Shown: positions 1-17,715 of the stretch, piece after piece | How positions within the stretch are numbered: the first letter of the stretch is position 1 | Layout of the letters: each line of letters starts with the position of its first letter | From: Plumapathes pennacea | Lineage: Eukaryota; Cnidaria; Anthozoa; Antipatharia; Myriopathidae | Assembly: GCA_964036295.1 (NCBI GenBank) | Contig: OZ038472.1 | Span: 5,540,001 to 5,604,000, forward strand | Length of the DNA stretch: 64,000 bases | Direction: 5' to 3' | Notes under the pieces: model-generated | Told to the model about the DNA's origin: nothing | The model's database searches: none | The model's input: the letters and a program-made list of their open reading frames with translations, nothing else | Made by a program: the position numbers and the translations under genes

Positions 1-120
1 GTGCATGCATCACTTACCTGGCAACACACAAGAGTGATCTAGCACGCATACGGGGTCTTCAGGATCCTAGAGGTCGAGATAAACAGAAGGTGGAAGTAAG
101 CGGATCTAACGAAAAATCCA

Positions 121-360
121 GATGTGGGAAAAACGTTAAACAAAGTAACGACAAGGTCTTCACACCTCTTTTGGCCAAGTCTTTGTCTATACGCACAGCC
201 TCGCATCTATAGCCAGCTTTTCCTTTATGTGGTAGATATATAGATGTGGCAAAAACGTTAAGCAAAGTAGCGACAAGGCCTTGACACCACTTTTGGCCAA
301 ATCTTTGTCCATACGCACAGCCATGAATCTGTAGCCAGCTGTTTCTTTATGTTGATACCA
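121..360. repeat. Two-copy tandem duplication, about 121-bp unit
   Basis: Positions about 121-240 and 242-360 are two diverged copies of one unit. Both contain the blocks aaaaacgtta, gcgacaaggc or acgacaaggt, ttttggccaa, and cgcacagcc, in the same order and spacing. The short open frames crossing them look like chance frames. No function is visible. Confidence 0.8.
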
Positions 361-757
361 TAGTCACGAAATATGGATGTGTATTCGTAATAGTTACGTG
401 GCCAAACTACAATCTTGGACAAAAGTGTTGACACATTCCCCCCTCCCCCCATTCAATGTTGGTAAATTAATTATTTAGCAACGATTTTCCGTCAAAGTCT
501 TAGCGGAACTCTTCCAAATTCAAGCTTCAACATTGATACGGGGGAGGGGGTGATTAAAAGCAGTTTTCTTCGGAACTCGTGACTCACAGCATGGTAGTTT
601 TGACAAAAGTACGACATTTAAAGCATGTGTCAACACATTTTGTCCGGGATTGTAGTTATGAATGTTCCCGCGGGGTCGTGTTGTCCATTCTGTGTGTTTA
701 ACCCTTGCTTAACCTTTTAGATCCAAAGATGTAAAACAAGAGCTTCGCTTGCTTTAA

Positions 758-960
758 CCCTTTTGCTCCCAAGAGTGATCAACTTTAACTTTCTATTTTC
801 AGTCTCTTACCAGAGATATATCATACTTGTATGAAGAACTTGAAATTTTACACCTTGCTCAGGTGAATGCTGATGAAAACATCAATTCCCATTTCATTAC
901 TCATACATTTTTTAATTTCGGTTGGGAGAATTTGTATTTTGAGAATGGGAGTGAAAGTTC
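758..960 (+). mobile_element. Diverged TTAA-flanked MITE copy
   Basis: This is the most decayed member of the family described at 5803-6004. It keeps a TTAA at its left edge (754-757), the start cccttttgctcccaag, the internal block agatatatcatac, and a right end gggagtgaaag. The right-hand TTAA is lost. It lies in the spacer left of RABGGTB. Confidence 0.6.
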
Positions 961-1199
961 AGTAAGAATCACTCTAGGTTGAGAGAAAGTCGGCTTTGGG
1001 AGTGAAATGCTTAGTCGTCATAGCCATAACGTTTTGTCAATCATCAGCAATAAATTTACCTTCTTCTACGTTCAGCTATAAACCCCAATAAAACCGTAAT
1101 CTACTGACCTGCGTTACAAGAGCAGCTTAAGGGTTAAAATATTATATGTTATTTGGGCGTCAGACACGACATAATGTGCTACGAACCCATTTCACTTCC

Positions 1200-1665
1200 A
1201 AAGGCAAATTAGACCAAGGGGTTTCCCACTCCTGAACTGTCAAATGAAACCTAAAGGTTTGACCACTCAAGTTGGAGCTCTCATTCTAATAGTAGTGTTC
1301 ACTCCTAACTCCTGAACTGTAAAATGAAACCTAAAGGTGTGACCACAAAGCTCTCAAATGGAGTACAGTTTAAGAGAAGTACGTGCTCACTTCAAACTCC
1401 TGAACTGTCAAATGGAAGCTCTTAATGTGAGCCGTACATTCTAGTAACAGTGTTCACTTTCAACGCCTGAACTGTCAAATGAAAGCTCTCAATGAGCCGT
1501 ACATTCTAGTAACAGTGTTCACTTTCAACTCCTGAACTGTCAATATGACCTTCAGGTGTCCACCTTAATAAAAGCTCTTATTCTAACATCAGTGTTCGCT
1601 TCCAACTTATGAACTCTCACATGAAACCTGAAGGTTTGACAATTAAAATGAAAGCTCTCAACGAG
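1200..1665. repeat. Degenerate minisatellite downstream of RABGGTB
   Basis: A unit of roughly 65-80 bp recurs about six times. Its marks are cctgaactgtcaaatgaa, cctaaaggtttgacca and agctctcattctaa followed by agtgttcact. Unit length varies because segments are gained or lost. It lies just past the 3' end of RABGGTB, and a lone fragment of the same motif recurs near 13868 in a UCHL5 intron. No coding potential is seen. Confidence 0.75.
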
Positions 1666-1916
1666 CACATTCTGATAGAAGTTCATGTTCTTGTAGAGCG
1701 GAGTCCATTTCTCTTTGCGTTTTGTTCAAAGAAGTATGAGTCAACTGATGTATGAGAGCATCTTCAATAACTTCTATTCGTAATTAGTGAGGTCAAGCTG
1801 GTTGCACTCAGTTTGGTTGACAGATTAAAAAATCTGTTTTAACAGGTTGAAAAAATTGTAACTCTACAGCTACAGAAGTTCAAAAATGGTCATTTTCGCT
1901 GGGAAGCAATAAAGCT

Positions 1917-8654
<6,738 letters not shown>

Positions 8655-8828
8655 TGCAAGTGACCTATCAAAACGCTCCGGTTTATAACACGAAATGATT
8701 TCACCGAAATCATGAAAAACAATCCGCCATCTTGATTTTTTAACCGCTGACCAAGAGTTCGCACGTGGAGAGGAACCTCTATGACTTCTGGGTAATCTTC
8801 ATTCCTTTATTTCTTTCTCAACTGTGAT
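8655..8828. promoter_or_regulatory. Bidirectional promoter region between RABGGTB and UCHL5
   Basis: Only 174 bp separate the divergent start codons. The stretch includes ccgccatcttgat (near 8728), which matches a YY1-type element (CCGCCATNTT) of the kind found at vertebrate housekeeping promoters. No TATA box is evident. Both genes are housekeeping genes, so a shared promoter is likely; the 5' UTRs must also fit here. Confidence 0.7.
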
Positions 8829-11800
8829 ATGGCGGGAGCAGGAGAGTGGTGTTTGATTGAAAGTGATCCAGGCGTTTTTACGGAGCTGATCAAAGGATTC
8901 GGTAAGTACTGAGTTGGAAATTTACTCCTGAATTTTTTTTTTTGCTGTGATCACGATCACAGATGAATCTGATTCATTTCTGATTCGGATTGGCTGAAAC
9001 TCGACACCGTACCGTTGATGTCTAAAAGTTATTCAAAGCATCAGAAGTGTCAGCACGCATTGTACATCCATCAATTGCATGATTTTAAAATCCGTTGATC
9101 AATCAATAATGTAATCGATCAGTCCATCGATTACATTCATCTTACACGTGCTAAAACTTTTCAAAGCTTCCTTGTAGAGGGTTGTGAGGGGACTCCCCTA
9201 ATTTCGTAAATGCGATTGCTGCCACGGTATGATTTTCAGTGTCCGGGCTGTCTCAAACAGGGTGAACAGTTCTTCCAACTTTATATCTGATGCTGTTCAA
9301 CCAAGTGTTCACAAGGTGCCATATTATTTTATTCAACATTAATAATAAGCCACAAGTTTAAATATAACACTGCAATCTTGAATTGGATCAGAGGTGTTAT
9401 GGCATCTGAAGTGACCCCAGGCTCGGTCCACATTGTTCTGGAGTCTGTGGTACATCTGTAGGTTGTGAGGAATTGCAGGTTGCCAAAACACCAATGGCAG
9501 AGGAATGAACCAATGACACCCAGCCCAAGTTTCAGAATACCGGTACTACATGTGTATTTATGTGTGGGGGAGTGTGGGGATGTGGCGGTATCTGCAAATC
9601 CAGCAGACCCTACACAAATTTGTAGTACCCTATCTAAGCTAGTGCTTCAATTTCTGGCCCTTGGTAGCCTGCGTACAGCTGTCCCATTCTCCTTGCTATG
9701 GCTGTACACAGGCTAGCTCGGATGCATGTACGGCTTTTATTAATATGAAGTATATACAGTACCTGTATATATGCAGCAAGTCACAAAAGTCCACATGTCC
9801 AGTGCAGATGTTTTCGGTGAGAATCAGAATCCCAGAGGACGTGAGTGGGACAGAAATCATAGGGCATACGGTTCGAACAAAACCACTTAGTCCGGTACAG
9901 TATCAAACAAGCCCTAATGAAATTTGAACCTATAGTGAGAAAAGATGTTTTATCCTTTTTCAGGGTGTGTTGGTGGACAAGTGGAAGAAATCTACTCTCT
10001 TGATGAGGCCTCACTGGAGACCTTAAAGTACAGTACCAATGATGCACCTTTGACACTGTTCCACATTATACTGTTTAGCTAGGGCCAACTTCCAAAGAAT
10101 ACAGTAGACTACATATCCCCTTCAAAAATCTGCATCAAATTTCATTCTTCTTGTTTTTGCTAAGCTGACATGTAGCCTTATCTTATAAATGGCTTTATTT
10201 TTTTATGCATTGTGTTTTATTGCAAAGCTTAGTTACTGCAGGGACTGGAATGTAGGATTTCAGGCAAAGGCATTAATAAGCTGATCTTTTTTTTTTTTTT
10301 TTCAGACCTGTGCATGGTTTAATTTTTCTTTTCAAATGGAAGCCTGGTGAGGAACCCACAGGACCTGTTGTACTTGACAGTAGATCCTCTGGTATCTTCT
10401 TTGCAAAACAGGTATACCAAGTCAAACAGTCAAAACAAATTAAATCTTGACCTTGTTTACTGACAACAAGGATGTTACTAAAATGAGGAATGAGATCAAA
10501 GAAGCGGACATACGTAAATAAGTCTCGTACATGTAGGGTTTGTTTTAGGATTAGAATTAGGGCTAGGTTTGGAGGTTGGGATTAGTTGTTTTTATGTCTA
10601 AACATAAACCCAAGGAGATTTAGCTCCATTGGCTTCTTTGATCTATATTCCCCATTCCTGTTTTGGTAATATCCATGACGACAACAATACATGGACATTG
10701 CATAATGTACTGATTTGACTGTCAAAACAGTAGGGACACAAAGAAACTTGAACTTGTTTGTTTTGCTTAATGTTGATATATACAGTTGGTTTGCTGTCCA
10801 TCAGGTCATCAACAATGCATGTGCCACACAGGCGCTTCTGAGTGTCTTGATGAATGCGAATCATCCACACATAGACCTGGGGCCGACACTGTCAACATTT
10901 AAGGAGTTTTCAGCCACCTTTGATCCAGCGGTAAGAGAATTGAAACAAAACAATGAAATATGGAAATATATCTAACAGTGAAAGGTTGATTTGAATATGC
11001 TAAATGATAGTGAGTGAAGCTGACATTTTGGGCAGAACATTATGCTCAAAATTTGCAAAAATTATTCTTCAGCCTTTTATTGTTAACCCTTTCACTCCCA
11101 AGCTCAAAATGCAGATTCTCCCAACCTTTTAAGAGGAAAATGTATGAGTAATGTAGTGAGAATTGATCAATCTGCTTTAATATGGGCAAGGTATCAAAAG
11201 CAAAGTTCTCCTTACTGTATGATATATTTCTTGTGAGAAATTGAAAGAGAAAATCAAAGTTGATCACTCTTGGGAGTGAAAGGGTTAACACTGATAATCT
11301 AGTGCTTCAGATATACGCACTTTTGATTGAGTTTTGTGACTTTCTTTTCATTTTCTTTAGCTGAAAGGTCTCAGCCTTACAAACTCAGATGTGATTAGAC
11401 AAGTGCATAACAGCTTTGCCAGGTACTGTGTGGTACAGTATGGGTACTATATGGTCGTATGTAATATGTAATGTTGTTGTAACTCAGATGTGATTAGACA
11501 AATGCACAACAGTTTTGCCAGGTACTGTATGAAATGAAGGTGTCGAGTGTTACTATGGTCGTATGTATGTAATGTTGTTTGAACTGAGATATGATGTGAG
11601 TCTATGCAGCAGTTGTAAAATCCGGTATTTATTAACTCACGGCTGAACTGTATACACTTGATGACCACAATGACTTGGAACACAACCAACTCTTAACTCA
11701 AAAACTCTGACACCCTACAACTACGCTAGTATTCAGTAGTTATAGCACTAAAGTCTATATACTACTTGCACCACATCATTATGTTCATATATACAACATA

Positions 11801-14800
11801 ATGAAAAATGTATTATTATATACATACTGAGACATACTCACGAAAAAGCCATATCGTAAAATTTCGTACGCAAATGAGTTCTAGCCAATGAGAGGCCGCG
11901 AACGACGCTTTTCACACGTGAAAAAAATCGTTCGTCCAATCACAAGCTGCGAACGACGATTTTTCACTACTTTTAAAGGGTTTCCCGGTCCCATCATAAA
12001 TGTCTCAGTATGTATATAATAAACAGAAAACATGGAAAGTGCTTTGTACAGTTTTTATTCACTCGTTGTTTCGTATCATAAAACTCACTCGCTCGCAAAG
12101 CCTCGCTCGTTCGTTTTATGATACTTCACAACTCGTGAATAAAAACCGTACGCGCGCACTTTCCATGAAGTAATCTCTATTTACTTTCTTCAGACAGCAG
12201 ATGTTTGAGTTTGATGGGAAACTTCCACAAAAGAGTGAAGACCTGTATCACTTTGTTGCATATGTTCCTATCAATGGGAAGCTGTATGAGCTAGATGGCC
12301 TGAGGGATGGTCCCATAGATTTAGGTTAGTGAAATGTACTCGCAAGCTAACTGTATTCCAATGACGCATTTAAGGATAAGATATATATATAGAGAAGAGC
12401 TGCCTTGATGACGTTCAATAGTAAATGCCACACATTTTGGTCATTGCAGGTTACTGCATGTATAATTATCGTTAGTCATGATTTTTGTTTGATCTCTTGC
12501 TATTGTCCCATGATAGGTCCATGTACCCCAGAAAACTGGCTGGCTGTTTGCAAACCCATCATCGAAGCACGAATGCAAAAGTATGAGTTTACAGTACATA
12601 CATGATTGTACAGTACTTGTACATCTAATAGTGTTGTTATGTGTTATGTGTCTTTTGTTTATGACTGTGAGTGTGCATGTTTATACAGAGTATTGTTGGT
12701 GGTGTAGTTACAATGAAATCTGTTTATATCTGCAGGTATTCTGCTGAAGAAATCCATTTTAATCTTATGGCAATTGTCTCTTCTCGGAAGGAGCTATATC
12801 TTAGTCAGATTGATGCATTAAATGAAAAGAAGACACTCTTATTACAACAGGTATTGCACATAGGAATTGTGTGTTGCATCACTTTCAGTAATTTAAAGTT
12901 CCTGTCTCACAAGGCAACCCGTGCCTATGTCCCACAACACAGTGCCTTATGTGATGTGTGCATTTTTTTATGTGACATGTTCCCATGTTTGAATTCAGGC
13001 AACACATGTCACATGAGGCAACTTATTGTGAGGACACAGTTGTGGGGGCATGTCACATTGTGAGCTGAGCACATTAGAAGTGCACGATTATAGTTGTATA
13101 ACATCACCATATCCTTCTATCTCTTCCCTTCATCTTTTCATCTCCTTTGTTCTCTCATTTCTCTTTCCTTTCTTTCTTACCTTCCCTCTTCTTGTCATCC
13201 TTCATTTTTCATCTTAACACCTTTAACTTTTTCACTGGAAACTCCTTTCTTGCTAGTTGGCTTGTCCTTAATTTGTTTTTCAATTTTTTTAATCCATTTA
13301 GCTTGAACAAATCAAGTCAGTTCCAGAGGTATGTTTTCCTTTTTGTGAAGCAATTCATTTCAAAGCTACTTGTCCTTCTATATCCTTATTAATACTAGAT
13401 CATAGATAGAGCTGTTTTTGGATTACTCTCAAAAACCAAAACTGAGGTAAGTACATAGCCAATCACTTTCAGAAGACAAAGTAATCCACTAAAGAGGAAA
13501 CCAATCAGCAGTACAAGACCTATCACCACTTGGCTTCTTGTGTAAGAATATCACAATCAGGTATTTTTACTTTTGCTCTTGATCGGCTGAAAATGTTGCT
13601 AAAGTTGTTTGGACCAATTATTGGAAAGCATTAAACAAACACAAAACCAAAGCAATCACACAATTGCTTTGACAGTCATGGAAAACAGATCTAATATGTT
13701 TCATACCTTTTATCACAGGGATCAGAAGGTAATGATCAAGGCACTCAGCAGGAACTTCAGGCCGTGCTTCAGGACATTGAGATAGATATCACAAGATTGC
13801 AAGCTTTAGTGGCCGGTGAAGATGATAAGATGCTCAGATATAAGGTACAGTACAACTACTTACTGACTTGAACTGTCAAACGGAACCTAATGGTGGTGCA
13901 AAGATCTTGATGCATATATGGTAATGTCGCAAAGCGATCTCAAAAATAAAATATTTGATTCATTTCATGGTGATTTCACAGGTGGAAAATATTCGTCGAA
14001 AACACAACTATTTGCCACTCATAATGGAATTGTTAAAAGTGTTAGCCAAACAAGGAGATCTGGTTCCCCTAGTAGAGAAGGTGAGACAATATTTCTTACT
14101 CATTTCCTGTGTTTGTCCCCGAGCGAAGCGAGGGAAATAATCACAACGCTAAAGCAGCTAATGCAGTAGTATCGCCTCATTCGGAGACTCCAAGCGTGTC
14201 GCCATCTCGAAATTTAATGTTCATCTGTCAGTCTGGCGGCCTAAGGCAATGACGTATAAGCAATGACGCAATAATTATCGATTAGCGTCTCCGCCAGTGG
14301 TTTTACTGACCAGTGGTTAATTTTACTGACAACAATTGTACGTAACTGCGTTCACGAAAATGAATTTGAAAACTGGAAAACCTGAAACAGAACAGTCTCG
14401 CGAAGCTCGTCTTCAAAAGAGAAGGGAACAGGCACGGGCAAGGCGAAATCGTGAAACGATCGAACAGCGCCAAATACGTCTAGAGAAAAGACGACAAACA
14501 TGTGATAACCGACAGCATCATGAACGGAAGCGTGCCGAAGATACGGCTCTGCAAAGGGAACAGCGCTTGAAAGCAAATCGGGAGCTTCAGACGCCGTCTT
14601 GTGTTAAACTCAGATACTTATGCAGAAAGGACAAGCAACAAAGGTTAGTCAGTGGAAATCGAACAATCACCGTGACAAATATATTCTACCCGTATCTTGT
14701 AACTCGCGATCACTTCAAGAATGTATTAAAATCTGTATGCTGATCATTTTCCCTCGAAGTATTGTTTTAATACGCTTCTGTCGCCAGTTTCGGCTACCGT

Positions 14801-16439
14801 ATTGGATCAGAGCAATCGGAACTTGGAGTCTTGAATGATTTAGTCAGATGGCTTATTATTTCTTTCAAGACTAAAACTGTAACAAATACTGTAATTTGAC
14901 ATGCGGTAATTGCGGCGAGAATCGTTCACAAGAAGTTTTTTTTGTATTTTAAGCCCTTACAAGTATGACTAGGTCTGAAGCCCGTGTATAATTTGAAGTA
15001 AACCGTTCAAGTTTTGCTTTGATTCTGGAAGAAATCATGTTGTTTTTTGAGCGGGTTCACGTACGGGATGATAATAGTAAACAAAGTTGCACTAGTTGGT
15101 ATGTGGTTAGAACTTGGCTGGAATGTGGTCGGTAGCATTTTTCACACCGGAAAATATGTCATGAAGCACAAGATGGATCGTTCTCGTGGTGGCTCTTAAA
15201 AGAGCCGTTGTTTTGAGTCTTGCAGGCCGTTAATCTGCGGCGACATCTTCGGGAAAACCATTAATTTCAAAGCATGGTCATAAGTAGCTTAATTTTGCGG
15301 AAGCGTGAATGTAGTAGCAGAGATCATGGTCGTTCGTAACGATGCTGGTTTTGATAGTCATAATAATAATATATTAATAATAACTTTATTGTGTCAAAGC
15401 TTCCAGCTTACTTTATAACAGTATACTAATTGAGGATGCCTAAGCGTGAGTATAAAAATTAAAATCCTAAGACTATGTAAACCTAAACGCTAACAGATTC
15501 TAAGTGTAAAGCCCTGGCCAAACGAGGTGCAAGTCAACGCAAGTCGATGCAAGTTTTCAAACTTGCGCGGACTTGCGTTTCGTTTGGCCACCAACTTGCA
15601 CGGACTTGCATCGACTTGCAGTGACTTGCATGGAATTTGAACATGTTCAAATTTTCATGCAAGTCGACGTAAGTTTTTCACCTAAAACAGCGAAGAGCGC
15701 GTTAGCAAAGGCAAGTCTAAATAAAAAAAATCAAAAGTAAAAGCCTCCTCATTAAGTTCCAACTCAAGAGAGACTTTTTACTCGGTTTTTGACTCAGAAC
15801 CGTCTAAGAAAGAAAAAGGTTTTACAAAACTTGCATGAGCTTGCATCGACTTGCGTCTCGTTTGGCCACCTTTTGCAAGTCGATGCAAATTTTTTTGCCA
15901 TGTCGAACTTGCATCGACTTGCATCTCGTTTGGCCAGGGCTTAACTATCTGCTGCATAAGAAACTGTTTTGACAATAAAAATTGTCGCTGATCAGAGCAC
16001 TTAAGTTAATCAGTGAGCAGCAAGGCATAGTGCCCGTGAAGATTATTACCCTCACTTCGCTTCGCTTCGCTCGGGGATCAATAATAACTTTATTGTGCCA
16101 AAGCTTCTAGCTTACTGTATAACAGTATGCTAATTGAGGATGCCTAAGCTCAGTATAAAAATTAAAAACCTAAGACTATATAAAACATAAACACAAGACA
16201 AAACATTTTTTTTTTTCTAACTGCTAACAAATTCTAAAAATGTATCTACTGCATAAGAAACAGTTTTGACAATTGTTGCTGATCAGAGCACTTAAGTTAA
16301 TCAGTGAGCAGCAAGCCAGATATATAGTGCCCATGAAGTAGAAATTGTAAAGTACACTTGTTGAGCTTTTGGTATTGCTATCTCTTTCCTTTAGGCAAGA
16401 AAAGAGAAGCAAGCAAAGAAGACCGAAGAGGCCAAATGA
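8829..16439 (+). CDS. UCHL5: Ubiquitin carboxyl-terminal hydrolase isozyme L5 (UCH37)
   Basis: A cysteine deubiquitinase that works at the proteasome 19S cap (through Rpn13) and in the INO80 complex. Exons: 8829-8901, 9964-10027, 10306-10411, 10805-10930, 11361-11422, 12194-12324, 12517-12580, 12736-12850, 13302-13328, 13719-13844, 13982-14080 and 16395-16439. All junctions are GT-AG and the sum is 345 aa (human about 329). The start [20 protein letters not shown] matches the family. The catalytic Cys is C87 in NNACATQ; the catalytic His lies in [10 protein letters not shown] and the Asp in YELDGL. The C-terminal ULD/DEUBAD region [18 protein letters not shown] is present, followed by a lysine-rich tail from exon 12. 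The 27-nt exon 9 (LEQIKSVPE) is a small linker. Intron 5 carries a partial duplicate of exon 5, and the last intron (2.3 kb) carries a foreign STPR-like frame and nested transposons. A polyadenylation signal aataaa lies at 16945-16950. Confidence 0.97.
11087..11284 (-). mobile_element. TTAA-flanked MITE copy in a UCHL5 intron
   Basis: Same family as 5803-6004 but in the opposite orientation. Both inverted ends are intact and TTAA flanks both sides (11083-11086 and 11285-11288). Noncoding. It lies between exon 4 and exon 5 of UCHL5, whose splicing signals are untouched. Confidence 0.9.
11382..11600 (+). repeat. Tandem duplication of the 3' half of UCHL5 exon 5
   Basis: The block starting aactcagatgtgattag at 11382 recurs at 11481 (period about 99 bp), including the splice donor gccag|gtactgt. 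A third, decayed start aactgagatatgatgtgag follows at 11580. The second copy keeps the donor and the reading frame but lacks the acceptor and the 5' part of the exon, so it should be silent. The downstream gtatgtaatgttgtt is also repeated. Confidence 0.85.
11813..12022. mobile_element. Short inverted-repeat element, about 210 bp, in UCHL5 intron 5
   Basis: The outer 22 bp at 11813-11834 is the reverse complement of 12001-12022 (tgtctcagtatgtatataat and so on). A second internal inverted pair surrounds gcgaacgacg. No coding potential. It is a MITE-like element abutting the palindrome at 12031. Confidence 0.75.
12031..12167. repeat. 137-bp imperfect palindrome
   Basis: catggaaagtgc at the left end is matched by gcactttccatg at the right, and ttttattcactcgttg by aactcgtgaataaaaa, around a centre rich in ctcgctcg. 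As single-stranded DNA or RNA it would form a long hairpin. It lies in UCHL5 intron 5, just before exon 6 (12194). Confidence 0.8.
13417..13685 (-). repeat. Dispersed repeat, inverted copy of 41700-41955
   Basis: Blocks such as aaaaccaaagcaatcac, ttgctaaagttgtttggacc, caattattggaaagca and gcttttgctcttgat match the reverse complement of a segment in the FUBP gene at about 41700-41955. Both copies sit in introns. The ends contain aaaaccaaa and its complement, so it resembles a short foldback DNA element. Noncoding. Confidence 0.75.
14360..14643 (+). CDS. STPR-like basic repeat exon, probably transposon-derived, inside UCHL5 intron
   Basis: An open frame from ATG 14360 encodes a highly charged stretch of arginine-rich repeats ([45 protein letters not shown]). 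This resembles the score-and-three-amino-acid peptide repeat (STPR), a DNA-binding module found in metazoan proteins and fused to some Helitron or PIF1-type helicases. A plausible donor, caaaggttagt, follows at 14643; without splicing the frame runs to 14743. It is flanked by repeat-like sequence and lies in the same orientation as the host gene. I cannot tell whether it is an exon of a nested gene or a transposon fragment, and no following exon was found. Confidence 0.45.
15368..16020 (-). mobile_element. Non-LTR/SINE-like repeat copy A, interrupted by a MITE
   Basis: The segment ataataataactttattgtg...cagcttac...gtataaaaattaaaa...ttctaagtgtaa resumes after 15944 as ctatctgctgcataagaaac...gtgagcagcaagg. 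The same sequence, uninterrupted, is copy B at 16079-16345. Read on the minus strand the element ends in an aataaagttatt repeat tail, typical of non-LTR retroelements. The interruption is the element at 15510-15941. Confidence 0.75.
15507..15944. mobile_element. 432-bp MITE with AGCCCTGGCCAAACGAG ends and TAA target duplication
   Basis: The element at 15510-15941 begins AGCCCTGGCCAAACGAG and ends CTCGTTTGGCCAGGGCT, and is flanked by direct TAA (15507-15509 and 15942-15944). The interior has many inverted copies of gcaagtcgatgcaagtt-like units, giving strong hairpin potential. It is nested in the repeat at 15368-16020, whose undisturbed copy lies 60 bp further right. A TAA duplication suits PIF/Harbinger-type elements (inference). 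Confidence 0.85.
16079..16345 (-). mobile_element. Non-LTR/SINE-like repeat copy B, uninterrupted
   Basis: Matches copy A (15368-16020) through ataataactttattgtg, caaagcttctagcttac, ggatgcctaag, gtataaaaattaaaa, ctgcataagaaac and gtgagcagcaag, without the 432-bp insertion. It is separated from copy A by a short stretch containing cttcgcttcgctcgggg. It lies just before the last UCHL5 exon (16395). Confidence 0.75.
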
Positions 16440-17715
16440 TCTAATATAATGAGTTGGTATTGACGAACATTATGGGCAGATACAAAAATGAAAATATAAT
16501 GAAGCAGATCATGTTTTAAAACTTGTAGAAATGTTATAGAAGTACAAGGTTAAACTTTAGCATCAAATTGACTCTGTTCAGGGATGGCGGTTATCATCTC
16601 TTTGTTTCTTTCATTTGATTTGGGCTGCCTGCATGGTTGTCTTATTATTACGTTGATTTTCTTGTATTGTGACCACTTATAACTCAGAATAGTAGTTTTT
16701 CCATCATGGTCAACTTTAAATGATAGTCGTTCCCTGTGAGACGTGTAATTGCTCACAAAATAAACTGCCTCGTTTTAAGAGACCTTATAATGCTAAGCCT
16801 ACCCTTATTTCAAGAGCACAGATTCGGGCCAATTTGTTTCAATATAACACTACTCAGTTATATCGTTATAAGTCAACGTTTTCCATAACATTCATCTTCC
16901 ATTACGTGAAACTCTTATAAAATATTTCCAATGCAAGAAATTGCAATAAAATGTACATACGTTTCTGGTTGTCTTTTGCTTGCCTCGGACCTTCACCCAA
17001 CTGCACTGATCAGTGGGCAGACTTTAGATAAAGTTTGGCTGTCAGATCAACATTCTATGCTTGTGTTCTATTACTGAGCTGCAACGTGTTCGTGATGCAG
17101 CCAGACAAACTACTCTAGTTATCCAAAGCATAAATTTTCTATGTGCGTCTACCTTAGGGTAAATATACCAGACTTTACACTCTTTAGCTGGCAGCGATCT
17201 ATAGTATCAGTCATAATGGACAACCATTCTCGTGCACTTGTTCTGTTGTCTTTGTTGAACAATCATCGCTACTGTTATACCTCACAGGTAATCCTCTTCC
17301 GATTACTGCCTTTCCGTGAATTTACAAGGTTTCACAAAAACAAAATGGAGTGGAGTATAAGTTACCTTGTGGTAGCTTTAACTCCACCAATACCTCTGGA
17401 GTGGAGCACAAGTTACTTGATCCGTTTCTTTAAATGACTAAAAGCTACACATTTACGCTCTGGCGTTTCAACGAATTTCGCTTTGTCTCACATTACTTCT
17501 CGTTTCCACTTCTCAGTGGTACTGCTGCCTCTGCTCTCCTAGCACAAAATCTACCACTACTATCAACTACTATCACCATTTTTACCTTACCTTTTGCATT
17601 CACAAATTGTTCTCTCTTTGCTTTTCATTTCATCGTATCTTAGTCCTGTCTTCTACTACTATCTCTGGTACCTTGTTGGTCTTTCAAGTTCCTCTTGGCA
17701 TCTTCCTTGACAGTT
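16440..17715. other. Spacer between the convergent ends of UCHL5 and ZNFX1
   Basis: Holds the UCHL5 3' UTR (aataaa at 16945-16950) and presumably the ZNFX1 3' UTR on the other strand. Short open frames here show no family features. I see no further gene. Confidence 0.6.

Noticed and set aside
1200-1665. CRISPR-like array
   Set aside because: Repeat units vary in length and sequence and spacers are not unique; this is a eukaryotic degenerate minisatellite.
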